From: Xanthomonas fragariae
Lineage (GTDB): Bacteria; Pseudomonadota; Gammaproteobacteria; Xanthomonadales; Xanthomonadaceae
Direction of reading: 5' to 3'
Assembly: GCF_017603965.1 (NCBI RefSeq)
Contig: NZ_CP071955.1
Coordinates: forward strand, 3,877,501 to 3,941,500
Length of the DNA stretch: 64,000 nucleotides
A model generated the notes under the pieces. The model was not told the DNA's origin and did not search any database. It saw nothing but the letters and a program-made list of their open reading frames with translations. A program made the translations under genes and the position numbers. This document shows, one piece after another, positions 46,728 to 58,086 of the stretch; positions within the stretch are counted from its first letter, which is position 1; every line of letters starts with the position of its first letter.

Positions 46728-49478
46728 ATGAAGCGCCATTTATTGGTCAATGCCGTGTGCGCCGCCTTGGCAATACCGTCGCTTGCAATGGCACAGAGCC
46801 AGGACAACGTGACGCAATTGAACAAGGTCACCGTGACAGGCTCGTTGATTCCCAGGGCCCAGGTCGAAACCGCCACCCCGGTGCTCTCCATCACCGCCCA
46901 GGACATCCAGCGGCGCGGCTTCAAGGACGTCTACGACGTGCTGCGCTCGCAGCCAATGGCCACCGGCTCGGTGCAGGACGGCCAGTTCAGCAACGGCTTC
47001 ACCGCTGGCGCCAAATCGCTGAGCCTGCTCGGCCTGGACCCTGGCTTCACCCTGGTGCTGATCGACGGCCGGCCGATGGCCGATTACCCGCTGCTCTACA
47101 ACGGCCAGAGCAACTTCGTCGATCTGGCCAGCGTGCCGGTGGGCATGGTCGAACGCATCGATGTGGCGCCCGGCAACCAGTCCTCGATCTACGGATCCAG
47201 CGCGATTGCCGGTGTGGTCAACATCATCTTGAAAAAGCACATCGACGGTGTGCAGATGAATTACCGCATGAGCACCTACGACGGGGGTGGCGGCAACAAC
47301 CAGCGCGTCCAGCTCACCGGCGGCAGCACCATCGGCAAGGCCGATATCGTCTGGGGCCTGCAGCTCAACAATCAGGACCCGATCTACGGCTACCAGCGGC
47401 GCCATTTCGATTCCACCTCCGACAACCCGGACCCGACCTTGCGTGATGGCTCGCGCATCGCGCTACACAGCACGCTGACCACCTACATCGACCCAGGTTC
47501 GGCAAACTGCGATGCGCTGGGCCCGCTGTTCAACGGCTCGGTGCAGTACGACAACGACAGCAATCGCGGCAACTTCTGCAGCAGCCGCACCGAGCCCGGC
47601 TACGCCAGCATCCTCAACAAGGAACGCAGTGCCAGCGGCTATGCAAATCTGTCCTACGCCTTCAACGACAACACCGAAGGCTACGCGACGCTGCTGCTCA
47701 ATCGCACCAAGGTGGAGGTCAACAGCGGTCCGCGCTTCTGGCAGGCCTCGTCCGACGCCGGTGGCTTGTTCTACAACCAGGACAGCCAGCAGCTGGAAGG
47801 TTACCAGCGCGTCTTTGCGCCTGAAGAGACCGGCAACCTGAACTTCAACAACGATCGCCAAGCGGCCGATTCGTACAACATCGCCGCCGGCGTCAAGGGT
47901 GGGCTGGGCAGCAGCAACTGGACCTACGATGCGTACTACGCACGCGCCGAATACCGCATCGACAGTCGCCAGCAATGGCCATTGGCCGACCGCATCGAAG
48001 ACTTCTTCCGCGAACAGTTCCTTGGCGCCCAACAAGGCGAGTACTCCGGCTACCCGATCTATTCGCCCAACGATGCCAACTTCTATCGCGCGCTGACGCC
48101 GGCGCAGTACCGCAGCTTCAACGACGAGATCCGCACCAAGTCCAGGACCTGGACCCAGAACCTCAATCTGCAGCTCACCAACACCGAGCTGTTCAACGTG
48201 CCGGCCGGTGCGGTCGGCGTGGCCGGCGTGCTGCAGGCCGGCAACCAGTATTGGGAAAACCCGACCGACCAGCGAGTGATCGCTGGCGACTTCTATCAGC
48301 TGACCGGCACCCAGGGCAGCGGCAAGCGCGACAACTGGGCGGCGGCGTTCGAGATGCGCGTGCCGATCCTCAGCACGCTGACCGCCAATTTGTCCGGTCG
48401 CTTCGACGACTACAAGAACCAGGGCGGCGGTGGCGATTCCAAGTTCACCTACAAGACCGCTCTGGAATTCCGTCCGATCGATTCGCTGTTGTTCCGCGGC
48501 AACTACGCCACAGCGTTCAAGGCCCCGGACATGGCGTTCTCCTTCGCTGGCGATGGCGGCTTCTTTCAGTACGTCAACGACTATTATCGCTGCGCGGTGG
48601 AAGAACCCGGTGTGCCGATTAACGACTGCACCTACAGCGGCACCAGCATTCAGGGCCGCAGAGCCGGTAACCCGGACCTGCAGTCGATCACTGCCAAATC
48701 CTGGGGCTATGGCGTGGTGTGGTCGCCCAGCGCACGCTTCAGCGTCAATGCCGACTACTACAACATCAAGATCCACCAGAAAGTCAGCGACCTGAGCACC
48801 GACAATCTGCTGCAGACCGAGTCGGCCTGCCGCCTGGGCAGCCTGAATATCAGCTCGCCCACCTGCGTGGACGCGCTGTCGCGTATCGATCGCACCGCAG
48901 CCGATACACCGGTGCCGAACCGTTTGAGCCGCATCCGCATCAACCCGGTCAACATCTCCAACGAGGAGATTTCCGGCCTGCTGGCCAAGGGCACCTACAA
49001 CTGGGCCACCGAATCGTGGGGCCTGTTCGTGTTCGATGCGCAATACAACCTCACGCTCAAGCACGAAAGCCAGCAGTTCCCGCAAGACCCGGTGCGCGAT
49101 CTGCTCAATGAGCCTTTCTTCTCCTCCGAGTTCCGCAGCATCGCCAATGCCTCGGTGACGTGGCAAAAGGGCGCCTGGACCACCACGCTGTTCGGTCAAC
49201 GCAATGGCCGCACGCCCAATGTCGCGGCCCAGCAAAGCATCGATGGGTATGCAGCGGAAGACGCAGGCAAGCTCGGCGCATGGACCACCCTCAATGCAAC
49301 GGTGGACTATGCGGTCAATGACGATATATCGCTGACCATGACGGTCGACAATGTGGCCGACACCCGGCCACCGCGCGACCGCACCAACACCAGCTACCCC
49401 TACTACAACATTTTCAACTACACCGGCTACGGCCGCTCCTACATGCTGGAATTGAACTGGCGCTTCGGCGCGCATTGA
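46728..49478 (+). CDS. TonB-dependent outer-membrane receptor
   Basis: A 916-aa receptor: signal peptide (VCAALAIPSLAMAQ), TonB-box-like KVTVTGSLI, plug domain with LLGLDPGFTLVLIDGRPMAD and IYGSSAIAGVVNIILKK, and a 22-strand barrel ending ...YMLELNWRFGAH. It belongs to the Oar/PEP-like group of large Xanthomonas receptors without the N-terminal extension of signal transducers. Substrate unknown. ATG 46728 has GAGG ten bases upstream. A perfect 10-bp stem (49498-49524) follows the stop. Confidence 0.92.
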   Translation: MKRHLLVNAVCAALAIPSLAMAQSQDNVTQLNKVTVTGSLIPRAQVETATPVLSITAQDIQRRGFKDVYDVLRSQPMATGSVQDGQFSNGFTAGAKSLSLLGLDPGFTLVLIDGRPMADYPLLYNGQSNFVDLASVPVGMVERIDVAPGNQSSIYGSSAIAGVVNIILKKHIDGVQMNYRMSTYDGGGGNNQRVQLTGGSTIGKADIVWGLQLNNQDPIYGYQRRHFDSTSDNPDPTLRDGSRIALHSTLTTYIDPGSANCDALGPLFNGSVQYDNDSNRGNFCSSRTEPGYASILNKERSASGYANLSYAFNDNTEGYATLLLNRTKVEVNSGPRFWQASSDAGGLFYNQDSQQLEGYQRVFAPEETGNLNFNNDRQAADSYNIAAGVKGGLGSSNWTYDAYYARAEYRIDSRQQWPLADRIEDFFREQFLGAQQGEYSGYPIYSPNDANFYRALTPAQYRSFNDEIRTKSRTWTQNLNLQLTNTELFNVPAGAVGVAGVLQAGNQYWENPTDQRVIAGDFYQLTGTQGSGKRDNWAAAFEMRVPILSTLTANLSGRFDDYKNQGGGGDSKFTYKTALEFRPIDSLLFRGNYATAFKAPDMAFSFAGDGGFFQYVNDYYRCAVEEPGVPINDCTYSGTSIQGRRAGNPDLQSITAKSWGYGVVWSPSARFSVNADYYNIKIHQKVSDLSTDNLLQTESACRLGSLNISSPTCVDALSRIDRTAADTPVPNRLSRIRINPVNISNEEISGLLAKGTYNWATESWGLFVFDAQYNLTLKHESQQFPQDPVRDLLNEPFFSSEFRSIANASVTWQKGAWTTTLFGQRNGRTPNVAAQQSIDGYAAEDAGKLGAWTTLNATVDYAVNDDISLTMTVDNVADTRPPRDRTNTSYPYYNIFNYTGYGRSYMLELNWRFGAH

Positions 49479-49497
49479 GCCACCCGGCGTCAGTATC

Positions 49498-49524
49498 CAC
49501 CGGCAGCTGACATGGCTGCCGGTG
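49498..49524 (+). terminator. Stem-loop after the TonB receptor gene
   Basis: CACCGGCAGC, loop TGACATG, GCTGCCGGTG: perfect 10-bp stem 20 bp after the stop codon. There is no clear T-run, so termination strength is uncertain. Confidence 0.6.
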
Positions 49525-49572
49525 GTGCTCTCGATGCGGGATGTTTGGATCAGGCGAGCGTGGTCAGGCTGA

Positions 49573-49714
49573 GAGCGGCTATCAAAACGACTGCGCTTAC
49601 CGCCAGGCGGGCGCGGCCGGTGGTCGGAATCGGCATGTACCACGCGTACACTCCGGTTCCTCCGCGCCGTCCGCACCCACCCGACGACTGCTCGCTACGT
49701 TTTGTTAGCCGCTC
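49573..49714. repeat. Intact 142-bp repeat R2
   Basis: Same length and layout as R1 with about ten differences. Terminal inverted repeat has one mismatch (GAGCGGCTATCAAAACG). TGA lies at its left edge. It ends 17 bp before the next gene, so it occupies the promoter region of that gene. Confidence 0.8.
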
Positions 49715-49731
49715 TTAAGAACCGGATATTT

Positions 49732-50403
49732 ATGAAGAGAATTCGTTGGGCTTTTCTAGTATTGGTAGCTATTTCATGGGTGACGAGTGCAGCTGATAAG
49801 AGTGTCTATATCGAATTTCTCTGGGATGCCCGGCCACCTCATTCGATCGCCCGCCAGCAGACCATCCAGTTCCTGACTGATAATAAGCACGATCATCAGG
49901 TCTGCGTCGCGACCGACCTTACAGATACCGACGTGCGTGGCTTGGTGTTGACGGTACTCGATGCGTCTGGAAATAAAGTGTCGAGCCACGAATACATCGA
50001 CTATAGGGGCATCAAGCGTTGCTACAGCGCCGACCTGGGCGAGAAGGGCAAGCTTGGCCTCTGGACGTTCCAGGCAAAGACAGGCAATGGGCACGTTGGG
50101 GAAAGCACGATACAGGTCAATGCCAGACTTGAGGACTCACCACTTTCCAATGATCTTGGAACACCTTATGTCGTAGGCCGCCCGAACTATGATGCTTCGA
50201 TTCCACCACGGGAATGGCTTGGCAGCCTTGTGTGGGACATGAAAGTCAACGCACAAGGCAAGGTAACCGAGGTGTCTATCGTGAAAGCAGAGGGGGTGGG
50301 TTTGAAAATCCGCGACCGAGCGGTCGCCGCAGGCTACCTTTCGCTTTTCTTCCCGGACAAGCGGAGAGAGATCAAACCACTGGTCTGGAGACGCGAGCTT
50401 TGA
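49732..50403 (+). CDS. Secreted hypothetical protein with a TonB_C-like end
   Basis: A 223-aa protein with a signal peptide (FLVLVAISWVTSAADK). The C-terminal 60 residues (LVWDMKVNAQGKVTEVSIVK) recall the energy-transducer TonB C-terminal fold, as seen in many small Xanthomonas periplasmic proteins. The central part has VCVATDLTDTDVRGLVLTVL and no known motif. Base composition is lower in GC than neighbours. Its ribosome site is weak and its 5' region is repeat R2, so expression may differ from relatives. Confidence 0.6.
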   Translation: MKRIRWAFLVLVAISWVTSAADKSVYIEFLWDARPPHSIARQQTIQFLTDNKHDHQVCVATDLTDTDVRGLVLTVLDASGNKVSSHEYIDYRGIKRCYSADLGEKGKLGLWTFQAKTGNGHVGESTIQVNARLEDSPLSNDLGTPYVVGRPNYDASIPPREWLGSLVWDMKVNAQGKVTEVSIVKAEGVGLKIRDRAVAAGYLSLFFPDKRREIKPLVWRREL

Positions 50404-50555
50404 TTTGCGCCCAATTAGCGTGGAGGGACTGAAGTTCCAATTGCAAGACTCCCGGTTGCCCAGAGCTTCTCGATTGATTTTTTAAGGAATGATAAGTGGA
50501 GCTTTTCCGTAGTGAAGTTTTGGCTGCGAAGAAGATAGACCAGCTAGCTAGCGCG
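50404..50555. other. Spacer left of the IS3 element
   Basis: About 150 bp with no gene; A/T-richer than average. Confidence 0.5.
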
Positions 50556-50621
50556 ACGTCCCCCCGATTTTGAGTAGCACCCCAGTGTGGAGTCCAATTC
50601 CCTACCCCGAGGAGATTGGAC

Positions 50622-50861
50622 GTGAAGAAGCGTTTTACCGAAGAACAGATCATCGGCTTCCTGCGCGAAGCCGAAGCGGGCGTGGCGATCGAGGACCTGT
50701 GCCGTCGCCATGGCTTCCGCGAGGCCTCCTACTACCTATGGCGCAGCAAATTCGGCGGGATGAGCGTGCCCGATGCCAAACGGCTCAAGGACCTTGAGTC
50801 CGAAAACGCGCGTCTGAAGAAGTTGCTAGCCGAGCAATTGTTCGAGAACGACCTGATCTAA
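50622..50861 (+). CDS. IS3-family transposase OrfA
   Basis: A 79-aa helix-turn-helix protein, KKRFTEEQIIGFLREAEAGV, with a C-terminal leucine-zipper-like part (LKDLESENARLKKLLAEQLF). GTG 50622 follows GAGGAG. In IS3 elements OrfA fuses to OrfB by frameshift; here the downstream OrfB is decayed. Confidence 0.85.
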   Translation: MKKRFTEEQIIGFLREAEAGVAIEDLCRRHGFREASYYLWRSKFGGMSVPDAKRLKDLESENARLKKLLAEQLFENDLI

Positions 50862-51737
50862 GGATGCGCTGCGAAAAAAGTGGTGAGCGCACCGGCGTGT
50901 CGTACGCTGGTGCGCGAGTGGATGGGGCGTGGCGCCAGCGAGCGCCGCGCCTTGGCGGCCATTGGCATGAGCGCTAGTGCGCTGCGGTACTGCCCGCGCG
51001 AAGACCGCAACGTTGAGCGACGCGAGCGCATTCTTGCGCTCGCGCATCGCCATCGTCGCTATGGCGTGGGGATGATCTATCTCAAAAGGGTGCATGGTGA
51101 ACTACAAGCGGGTGGAGCGGCTGTACCGCGAGCAGCAGCTACAGGTCCGGCGTCGCAAACGCAAAAAGGTGCCAATAGGAGAGCGTCAGCCGCTGCTGCG
51201 GCCATCGCAGGCCAACCAGGTGTGGTCGATGGACGTCGTGTTCGACCGCACTGCCGAAGGGCGGGTACTCAAGTGTCTGGTGATCGTGGACGATGCAACC
51301 CACGAAGCGGTCGCCATCGACGTGGAGCGCGCAATCTCGGGCCACGGGGTGACGCGCGTGCTGGACCGACTGGCCCACAGTCGCGGTTTGCCGCAGGTGA
51401 TCCGCACTGAGCGCGAAGCCTGCCCTCGGGGCACAACGGCAAGGAGTTTTGCGGTAAGGCAATGGTCGCCTGGGCGCATGCCCGTGGCGTGCAGTTGCGG
51501 CTGATCCAACCCGGCAAGCCAAACCAGAACGCCTACGTCGAATCGTTCAACGGCCGACTACGCGACGAATGCCTCAACGAGCACTGGTTCCCAACACTGC
51601 TGCATGCACGCACCGAGATCGAACGCTGGCGGCGCGAATACAACCAGGATCGACCCAAGAAAGCAATCGGCGGCATGACACCGGCTGCTTATGCCCAACA
51701 TCTGGCAAACACCGATATCATTAGCACTGGACTCTAA
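50862..51737 (+). pseudogene. IS3-family transposase OrfB, several frameshifts
   Basis: Pieces in different frames give KVVSAPACRTLVREWMG, then VNYKRVERLYREQQLQVRRR and SQANQVWSMDVVFDRTAEGR (first catalytic Asp), then [20 protein letters not shown] (catalytic Glu) to a stop at 51737. Shifts lie near 50870, 51095 and 51420; at the last, extra bases precede the second catalytic Asp region. Not functional. Confidence 0.8.
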
Positions 51738-51767
51738 ACCCGGCCGCTACTCAGGACGGAGGGACGT

Positions 51768-52037
51768 GGCGGCAATGGCGCTGGATCAAACGACGTCAGG
51801 CAGTGGAACCGGTGATCGGACATCTTGACGACTGCGTCGTTGCAGGCGTAAAGGCGACCAGGACAATACGCTGCAAGTGACTTGGCTGCGCTGCGGGCTA
51901 CAACCTGCGTTGGCTGATGTGCTGGATCGCGTTTTTGCGCGCCTGGATCCGGGCGACGGGATGGGCATCCTTGAGCACCGTGCATCGATCACCGCTGACG
52001 ACTGCTGCTTGAAGGAGGTTTTTCAGGGAAGGCCAGT
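51768..52037 (+). mobile_element. 3' remnant of a third IS5-type copy
   Basis: GGCGGCAATGGCGCTGGATC onward matches the end of the transposase gene of the IS copies at 35.7 and 39.1 kb (here on the plus strand), and GTTTTTCAGGGAAGGC at the right end corresponds to their terminal repeat. Many point changes indicate an old copy. Its left part is absent; the IS3 element abuts it. Confidence 0.75.
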
Positions 52038-52118
52038 TATTGTGCCTTCGGTGCCTGACGTGACACTGCGCGCTGCCGTCACACGCATGGAAGTGCGCTG
52101 TCAAGTCTGCGACTGCAC

Positions 52119-52769
52119 TCAAGGCGTGGTAGATGGATTTGCGCAGCGGCTCTCGTCCAGCACCCGCCGCATCTGCTCGTAGCGCCGCTTGCGCTCGGCC
52201 GATTGTGTTTCGTCGGAGAAGTGCCAGGTTGCTTCGGCTTGCTCGGCACGTTTGCGCCAAGCCTCGCACAGGCTTTGGTCCGGCACTGGGGCGCAGCGGT
52301 CGGTGACCACTTCGCACGCACTGCCGCCACCGGTCGCCGGCCCACCGGCCAGGTTGGTGGTCTGCATAAGCAGACAGCGCGTGGCCGGCTCGCGGTCTTC
52401 GGTAAGGTAGCGGCCGTTGTCGTGCGCAGTGCATTCGAATAACGGCGGCGGAGGCAGCGTGGATGCAGAGGTCATGGCCGGCGGCGTCGCGGCTGCTGGC
52501 GCTTGAGTCGCCAGCGAAGCCGCCGCAGGCATCGCAGCTTGCGTAGCAGGGCGCGGCCGCTCAGGCGATGGCGCACTCGATCCACCCGGCGCGAATGGCA
52601 CCGACGCTGGCGCGGTCATCAACTTCTTTTGCTGCTGCATGCCTTTGGGGCACGGCATGTTTTGCACCGTAAGCGCACCGGCGGGATCGGTGCAGCGGTA
52701 GATGGCTACTTCCTGTGCGCCGGCCATCGAGGCACACGCTATCCATGGCACCAGCAGCCAGCGCCTCAT
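52119..52769 (-). CDS. DUF4124-type secreted protein, second gene
   Basis: A 216-aa protein with a signal peptide (WLLVPWIACASMAGAQ) and an N-terminal DUF4124-like segment IYRCTDPAGALTVQNMPCPK with paired Cys, then a Pro/Ala-rich linker (residues 60-115) and a Cys-containing C-terminus (CEVVTDRCAPVPDQSLCEAW). ATG 52769 overlaps the stop of the gene before it; the long frame open upstream is a shadow. Function unknown; probably periplasmic. Confidence 0.72.
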   Translation of the reverse strand: MRRWLLVPWIACASMAGAQEVAIYRCTDPAGALTVQNMPCPKGMQQQKKLMTAPASVPFAPGGSSAPSPERPRPATQAAMPAAASLATQAPAAATPPAMTSASTLPPPPLFECTAHDNGRYLTEDREPATRCLLMQTTNLAGGPATGGGSACEVVTDRCAPVPDQSLCEAWRKRAEQAEATWHFSDETQSAERKRRYEQMRRVLDESRCANPSTTP

Positions 52770-53509
52770 GCGCCGCCACAATCGCGTTGCTGGCGCGCCT
52801 CGATGCCACGTTGTTCGCGGCTGAGATCCTCGCGCTCGCTCTGCAAGGCGCTGTTGTAGCGGCGGATCAGCTCCCAGCGACGGTCGGCCAGGCGCGCGCA
52901 GACTTCCTGTGCGGGCAGGGCATGGCATTGGTCGCGGATCTGCACATTGCCGTAGGGCAGGATCACCGTGCCGCCGTAGCCGCCGTCGCCGCCGCCGCCG
53001 TTGTCGCCATTGCCGGGATAGCCACCACCGTCGTAGTTGCCTCGGCCACCACCGATGCTGCCTTGTATCCCCTGGGCCGGACGTGGTTCCGGCTGGCGCG
53101 TTCCGTGCCGCAGGCCGCCGGACACGTAGGCCGAGACCCAGGTGGGCACCCAGCGCGGATTGCCCTCGGGGCTGTCGCTGGTGTAGCGACGGCCTTCTTC
53201 GGTCACGCATTCGTACATCGGCTGCGGCGGCTGCACGGTGATGATGCGCACCTCGCGCGGTGGCGGCTGCGACGGAGCTACAACAGCCGGTGCGGCGGAG
53301 CGCTGCGGTCGGGGCGGCGGATCCTGTGGGCGCTGCAGGTCCAGTATCTGCTGGCGGCCACTGCTGCATGGCGCATCCTGCAGCGCGACGGTGCCGGTGC
53401 TGCTCACGCAGCGATAGAGCCGCACATTCGGATCGGCTTTGCTTGCGGCGCTCGCCGTCGACGCAGGTAGCGCCGTGGCGAGCAACAGAAGGGTCAGGAC
53501 GGAACGCAT
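52766..53509 (-). CDS. DUF4124-type secreted protein, first gene
   Basis: A 247-aa protein with a signal peptide (VLTLLLLATALPASTASA) and the same NVRLYRCVSSTGTVALQDAP motif with paired Cys. The centre has a Gly/Asp/Asn/Tyr-rich stretch (residues about 150-175: NYDGGGYPGNGDNGGGGDGG). Its C-terminal part (CHALPAQEVCARLADRRWEL) resembles that of the coupled downstream gene, so the two are paralogues. Function unknown. Confidence 0.75.
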   Translation of the reverse strand: MRSVLTLLLLATALPASTASAASKADPNVRLYRCVSSTGTVALQDAPCSSGRQQILDLQRPQDPPPRPQRSAAPAVVAPSQPPPREVRIITVQPPQPMYECVTEEGRRYTSDSPEGNPRWVPTWVSAYVSGGLRHGTRQPEPRPAQGIQGSIGGGRGNYDGGGYPGNGDNGGGGDGGYGGTVILPYGNVQIRDQCHALPAQEVCARLADRRWELIRRYNSALQSEREDLSREQRGIEARQQRDCGGA

Positions 53510-53600
53510 GGCCGCAGTTTGCGCGTCTGCCAAGCTACGGGCAAACGGACAACCGGCTTTTCGGGGTGAAGCGGACCGACAATCGGCGCGTGCCGACCGC

Positions 53601-54164
53601 TCAGTCGCGTAGGATCTGCCCGGTCCGTGCATCGCGGATCTGGGTCGGCTGCGCCAATGCGCCTACCTCGCCCTCCACCACGCCATCGATGCAGGCTAGC
53701 AGGGCGGGGTCCAGCGCCTGCCGGCTGCGCGCGGGCGGCTCACCGGCGAGGTTGGCGCTGGTGGATACCAGCGGGGCGCCCCAGGCCGCGCAGAGCGCCG
53801 CGACCACCGGGTGGGCGCTGATACGCACCGCCAGCCCATCATGTTCTCCAGTGACCCAGCGTGGGGCCTGGGCGATGACGGGCAGTATCCAGGTATGCGG
53901 GCCAGGCCAGCTGGCCAGAACCTCTCGCTTACGTGCAGGCTCCAGCGCATCGAAGTCCACCCAGTCGCGCAACGCCTCCACGCTGGAAGCCACCACGATC
54001 ACACCTTTGTCGACCGGGCGGCGCTTGATCTCCAGCAGCCGCAACACGGCGACTTGCTGGCGCGGGTCGCAACCCAATCCCCACACCGCTTCGGTCGGAT
54101 AGGCGATCACGCCGCCCTGGTTCAGGGCAGCGATGGCACTGTCCAAGCTGAGCGTGTGCTCCAT
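53601..54164 (-). CDS. tsaC: Threonylcarbamoyl-AMP synthase TsaC
   Basis: A 187-aa YrdC/Sua5 domain protein that makes threonylcarbamoyl-AMP for the t6A37 modification of tRNAs. The motif GGVIAYPTEAVWGLGCDP and the KR-containing IKRRPVDKG are the substrate-binding signatures, and VSTSANLAGEPP is conserved. It follows topA closely on the same strand (8 bp), matching the usual topA-tsaC pairing. Confidence 0.94.
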   Translation of the reverse strand: MEHTLSLDSAIAALNQGGVIAYPTEAVWGLGCDPRQQVAVLRLLEIKRRPVDKGVIVVASSVEALRDWVDFDALEPARKREVLASWPGPHTWILPVIAQAPRWVTGEHDGLAVRISAHPVVAALCAAWGAPLVSTSANLAGEPPARSRQALDPALLACIDGVVEGEVGALAQPTQIRDARTGQILRD

Positions 54165-54172
54165 GCTGCGCC

Positions 54173-56665
<2,493 letters not shown>

Positions 56666-56756
56666 GGTGGCAAATTCTTTGGGCAGAGCCCGGGGGGCAG
56701 GTAGCGTGGCCTAATTGGCCGGTCGAGGGAAGCGGATCGGGCGTTTCCCACACGTT

Positions 56757-56783
56757 AACGCCCGGGAAGGTGGCCCGGGCGTT
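56757..56783. terminator. Perfect 10-bp stem upstream of topA
   Basis: AACGCCCGGG, loop AAGGTGG, CCCGGGCGTT, followed on the + side by CAGTTCTGTTATTT. The T-rich side suggests termination of + transcripts; it may also sit in the topA leader. Confidence 0.5.
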
Positions 56784-56858
56784 CAGTTCTGTTATTTAGA
56801 AAGATCACGGCGGACGCCGCCGTGTCAAGCGGGGGCGCCGCGAACCGCTTGTTCCGAC

Positions 56859-57080
56859 TCATTCCGACGCGTCGAAATCCAGCCACAGCGCCTTGCCGTC
56901 GATCCTGGACGATTCCGGTGCATAAATCACCGCCTCGACGCCGCCCTCGATGGTCTCGAACCGGCCGATGCGCACGCTGGTCAGTGCCTCGTTCGCAGAC
57001 TGTCAGAGCGCCTTGAAGCCGGAGTCGTCATTGACCGGACACGGGCCTTCCTGTGCGAGAAATTCGGCGATCCGCGGCTT
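56859..57080 (-). pseudogene. Small gene remnant with an in-frame stop
   Basis: On the minus strand the sequence reads IAEFLAQEGPCPVNDDSGFK, AL, a TGA at about 57001, then QSANEALTSVRIGRFETIEG and SSRIDGKALWLDFDASE before a stop at 56859. The residues are coherent on both sides of the internal stop. No family recognised; a start is not visible. Confidence 0.5.
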
Positions 57081-57569
57081 CAATGGCGGTCACCGCAGTG
57101 ACCGCCTGGGCGACCTTCGCGCGTGTTCAGGTAGTCTCCTTGAGTAGGTCGGAAGTGCGATCGCGTCGCGGATGCCGACTACCCCCGCGATCATTAAAGA
57201 CGACGACCACAGTGCCCAGCACCACGACCAGCCACCAGCCTGAGCCTTCGCCGGCCTGGCAGTTCGGTGGCGCAGATGGATGATGAACAAGCGGAGTGCG
57301 GCCAGCCGATGGCTGCAACGGCGGACAGACCGCTGCGTGCTCAGATCAGTCGAGATAGATGGCCTGAGCGCTTCGGCGCAGGCGGACAACCGCAACCAGT
57401 TGGTCCAGACCTTCGCACCAGAAAGGTATCCGAGGCGATCACGTGATCGCGATACAGGCCCAGCAGGGCCTCTTACGCTACCGGATCGTGCCGATGGGGT
57501 TGCCATCGGCTAATACCAACTGCTTATCCCCGCCCCCTCGCGCGCGCTTTGCCGTGGCTTCTTCAAGCG

Positions 57570-58043
57570 TTAGTGTATGGGTTCAGGCTCGTCCAGGAAC
57601 ATCTGCGTTTCCATCCAGGCATAGGCCGCTTCTGCACCGGGCTGGTTAAACAACACCATCAACACCACCCACTTGAGGTCGTCCAAGTCAAGCTCGTCCT
57701 GGTCCAATGCCATGGCGCGGTCCAGCACCAACTCGCGCTGGTCGGCGTCGAGAATGCGGTATTGCTCGAGAAACAGCAGAAATCCGCGGCAGTCGACATC
57801 GAGCTTGTCCAGCTCGGGGCCGTGATAGATGCGGACAGGTCCATCAACATGCGGGCGCGCGACGCTTGGCCGCTGCTCGGAGAGCGCGTCCAGCCAATCG
57901 AAGGCTTTGCTAATTTCTGCGGGGCTGAAGCCGGCTTGGATCAAGCCGTTCTGAAGCGAGTCACGGTCACGGACCAAGTCCGCGTCCTCGCTGAAATAAT
58001 GTTCGAACAGGTACAGCAGTACATCGAGAATGCTCTCTTTCAT
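57570..58043 (-). CDS. smg: Smg protein (DUF494)
   Basis: A 157-aa protein beginning [20 protein letters not shown] with the DUF494 pattern, mostly helical. Smg is regularly encoded next to dprA, def and fmt in proteobacteria; its role is unknown. 43 bp separate it from dprA upstream on the same strand, so it is likely co-transcribed with it. Confidence 0.92.
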   Translation of the reverse strand: MKESILDVLLYLFEHYFSEDADLVRDRDSLQNGLIQAGFSPAEISKAFDWLDALSEQRPSVARPHVDGPVRIYHGPELDKLDVDCRGFLLFLEQYRILDADQRELVLDRAMALDQDELDLDDLKWVVLMVLFNQPGAEAAYAWMETQMFLDEPEPIH

Positions 58044-58086
58044 TGCTCCTCGGCCTGCGTCGCGCGACGCTGTGGAGGTGAAGAAA

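Larger units (their letters stand above)
50560..51763 (+). mobile_element. IS3-family (IS407 group-like) insertion sequence, defective
   Basis: A 1204-bp element whose ends align as imperfect inverted repeats (CCCCCCGATTTTGAGTAGC against the reverse complement of the right end CCCTCCGTCCTGAGTAGC). ACGT flanks both sides (50556-50559 and 51764-51767), a 4-bp target duplication typical of the group. It has the usual orfA/orfB layout, but orfB is broken. Similar in size to IS476/IS1404-type elements of Xanthomonas. Confidence 0.8.
56666..57569. other. 900-bp region between topA and smg with gene remnants
   Basis: No intact gene. It holds a perfect 10-bp stem (56757-56783), a small gene remnant (56859-57080, listed separately), and to the right a minus-strand frame with a hydrophobic piece (GGWWLVVVLGTVVVVFN-like) whose start and end are unclear. 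The density of partial frames suggests deletion scars. Confidence 0.45.
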
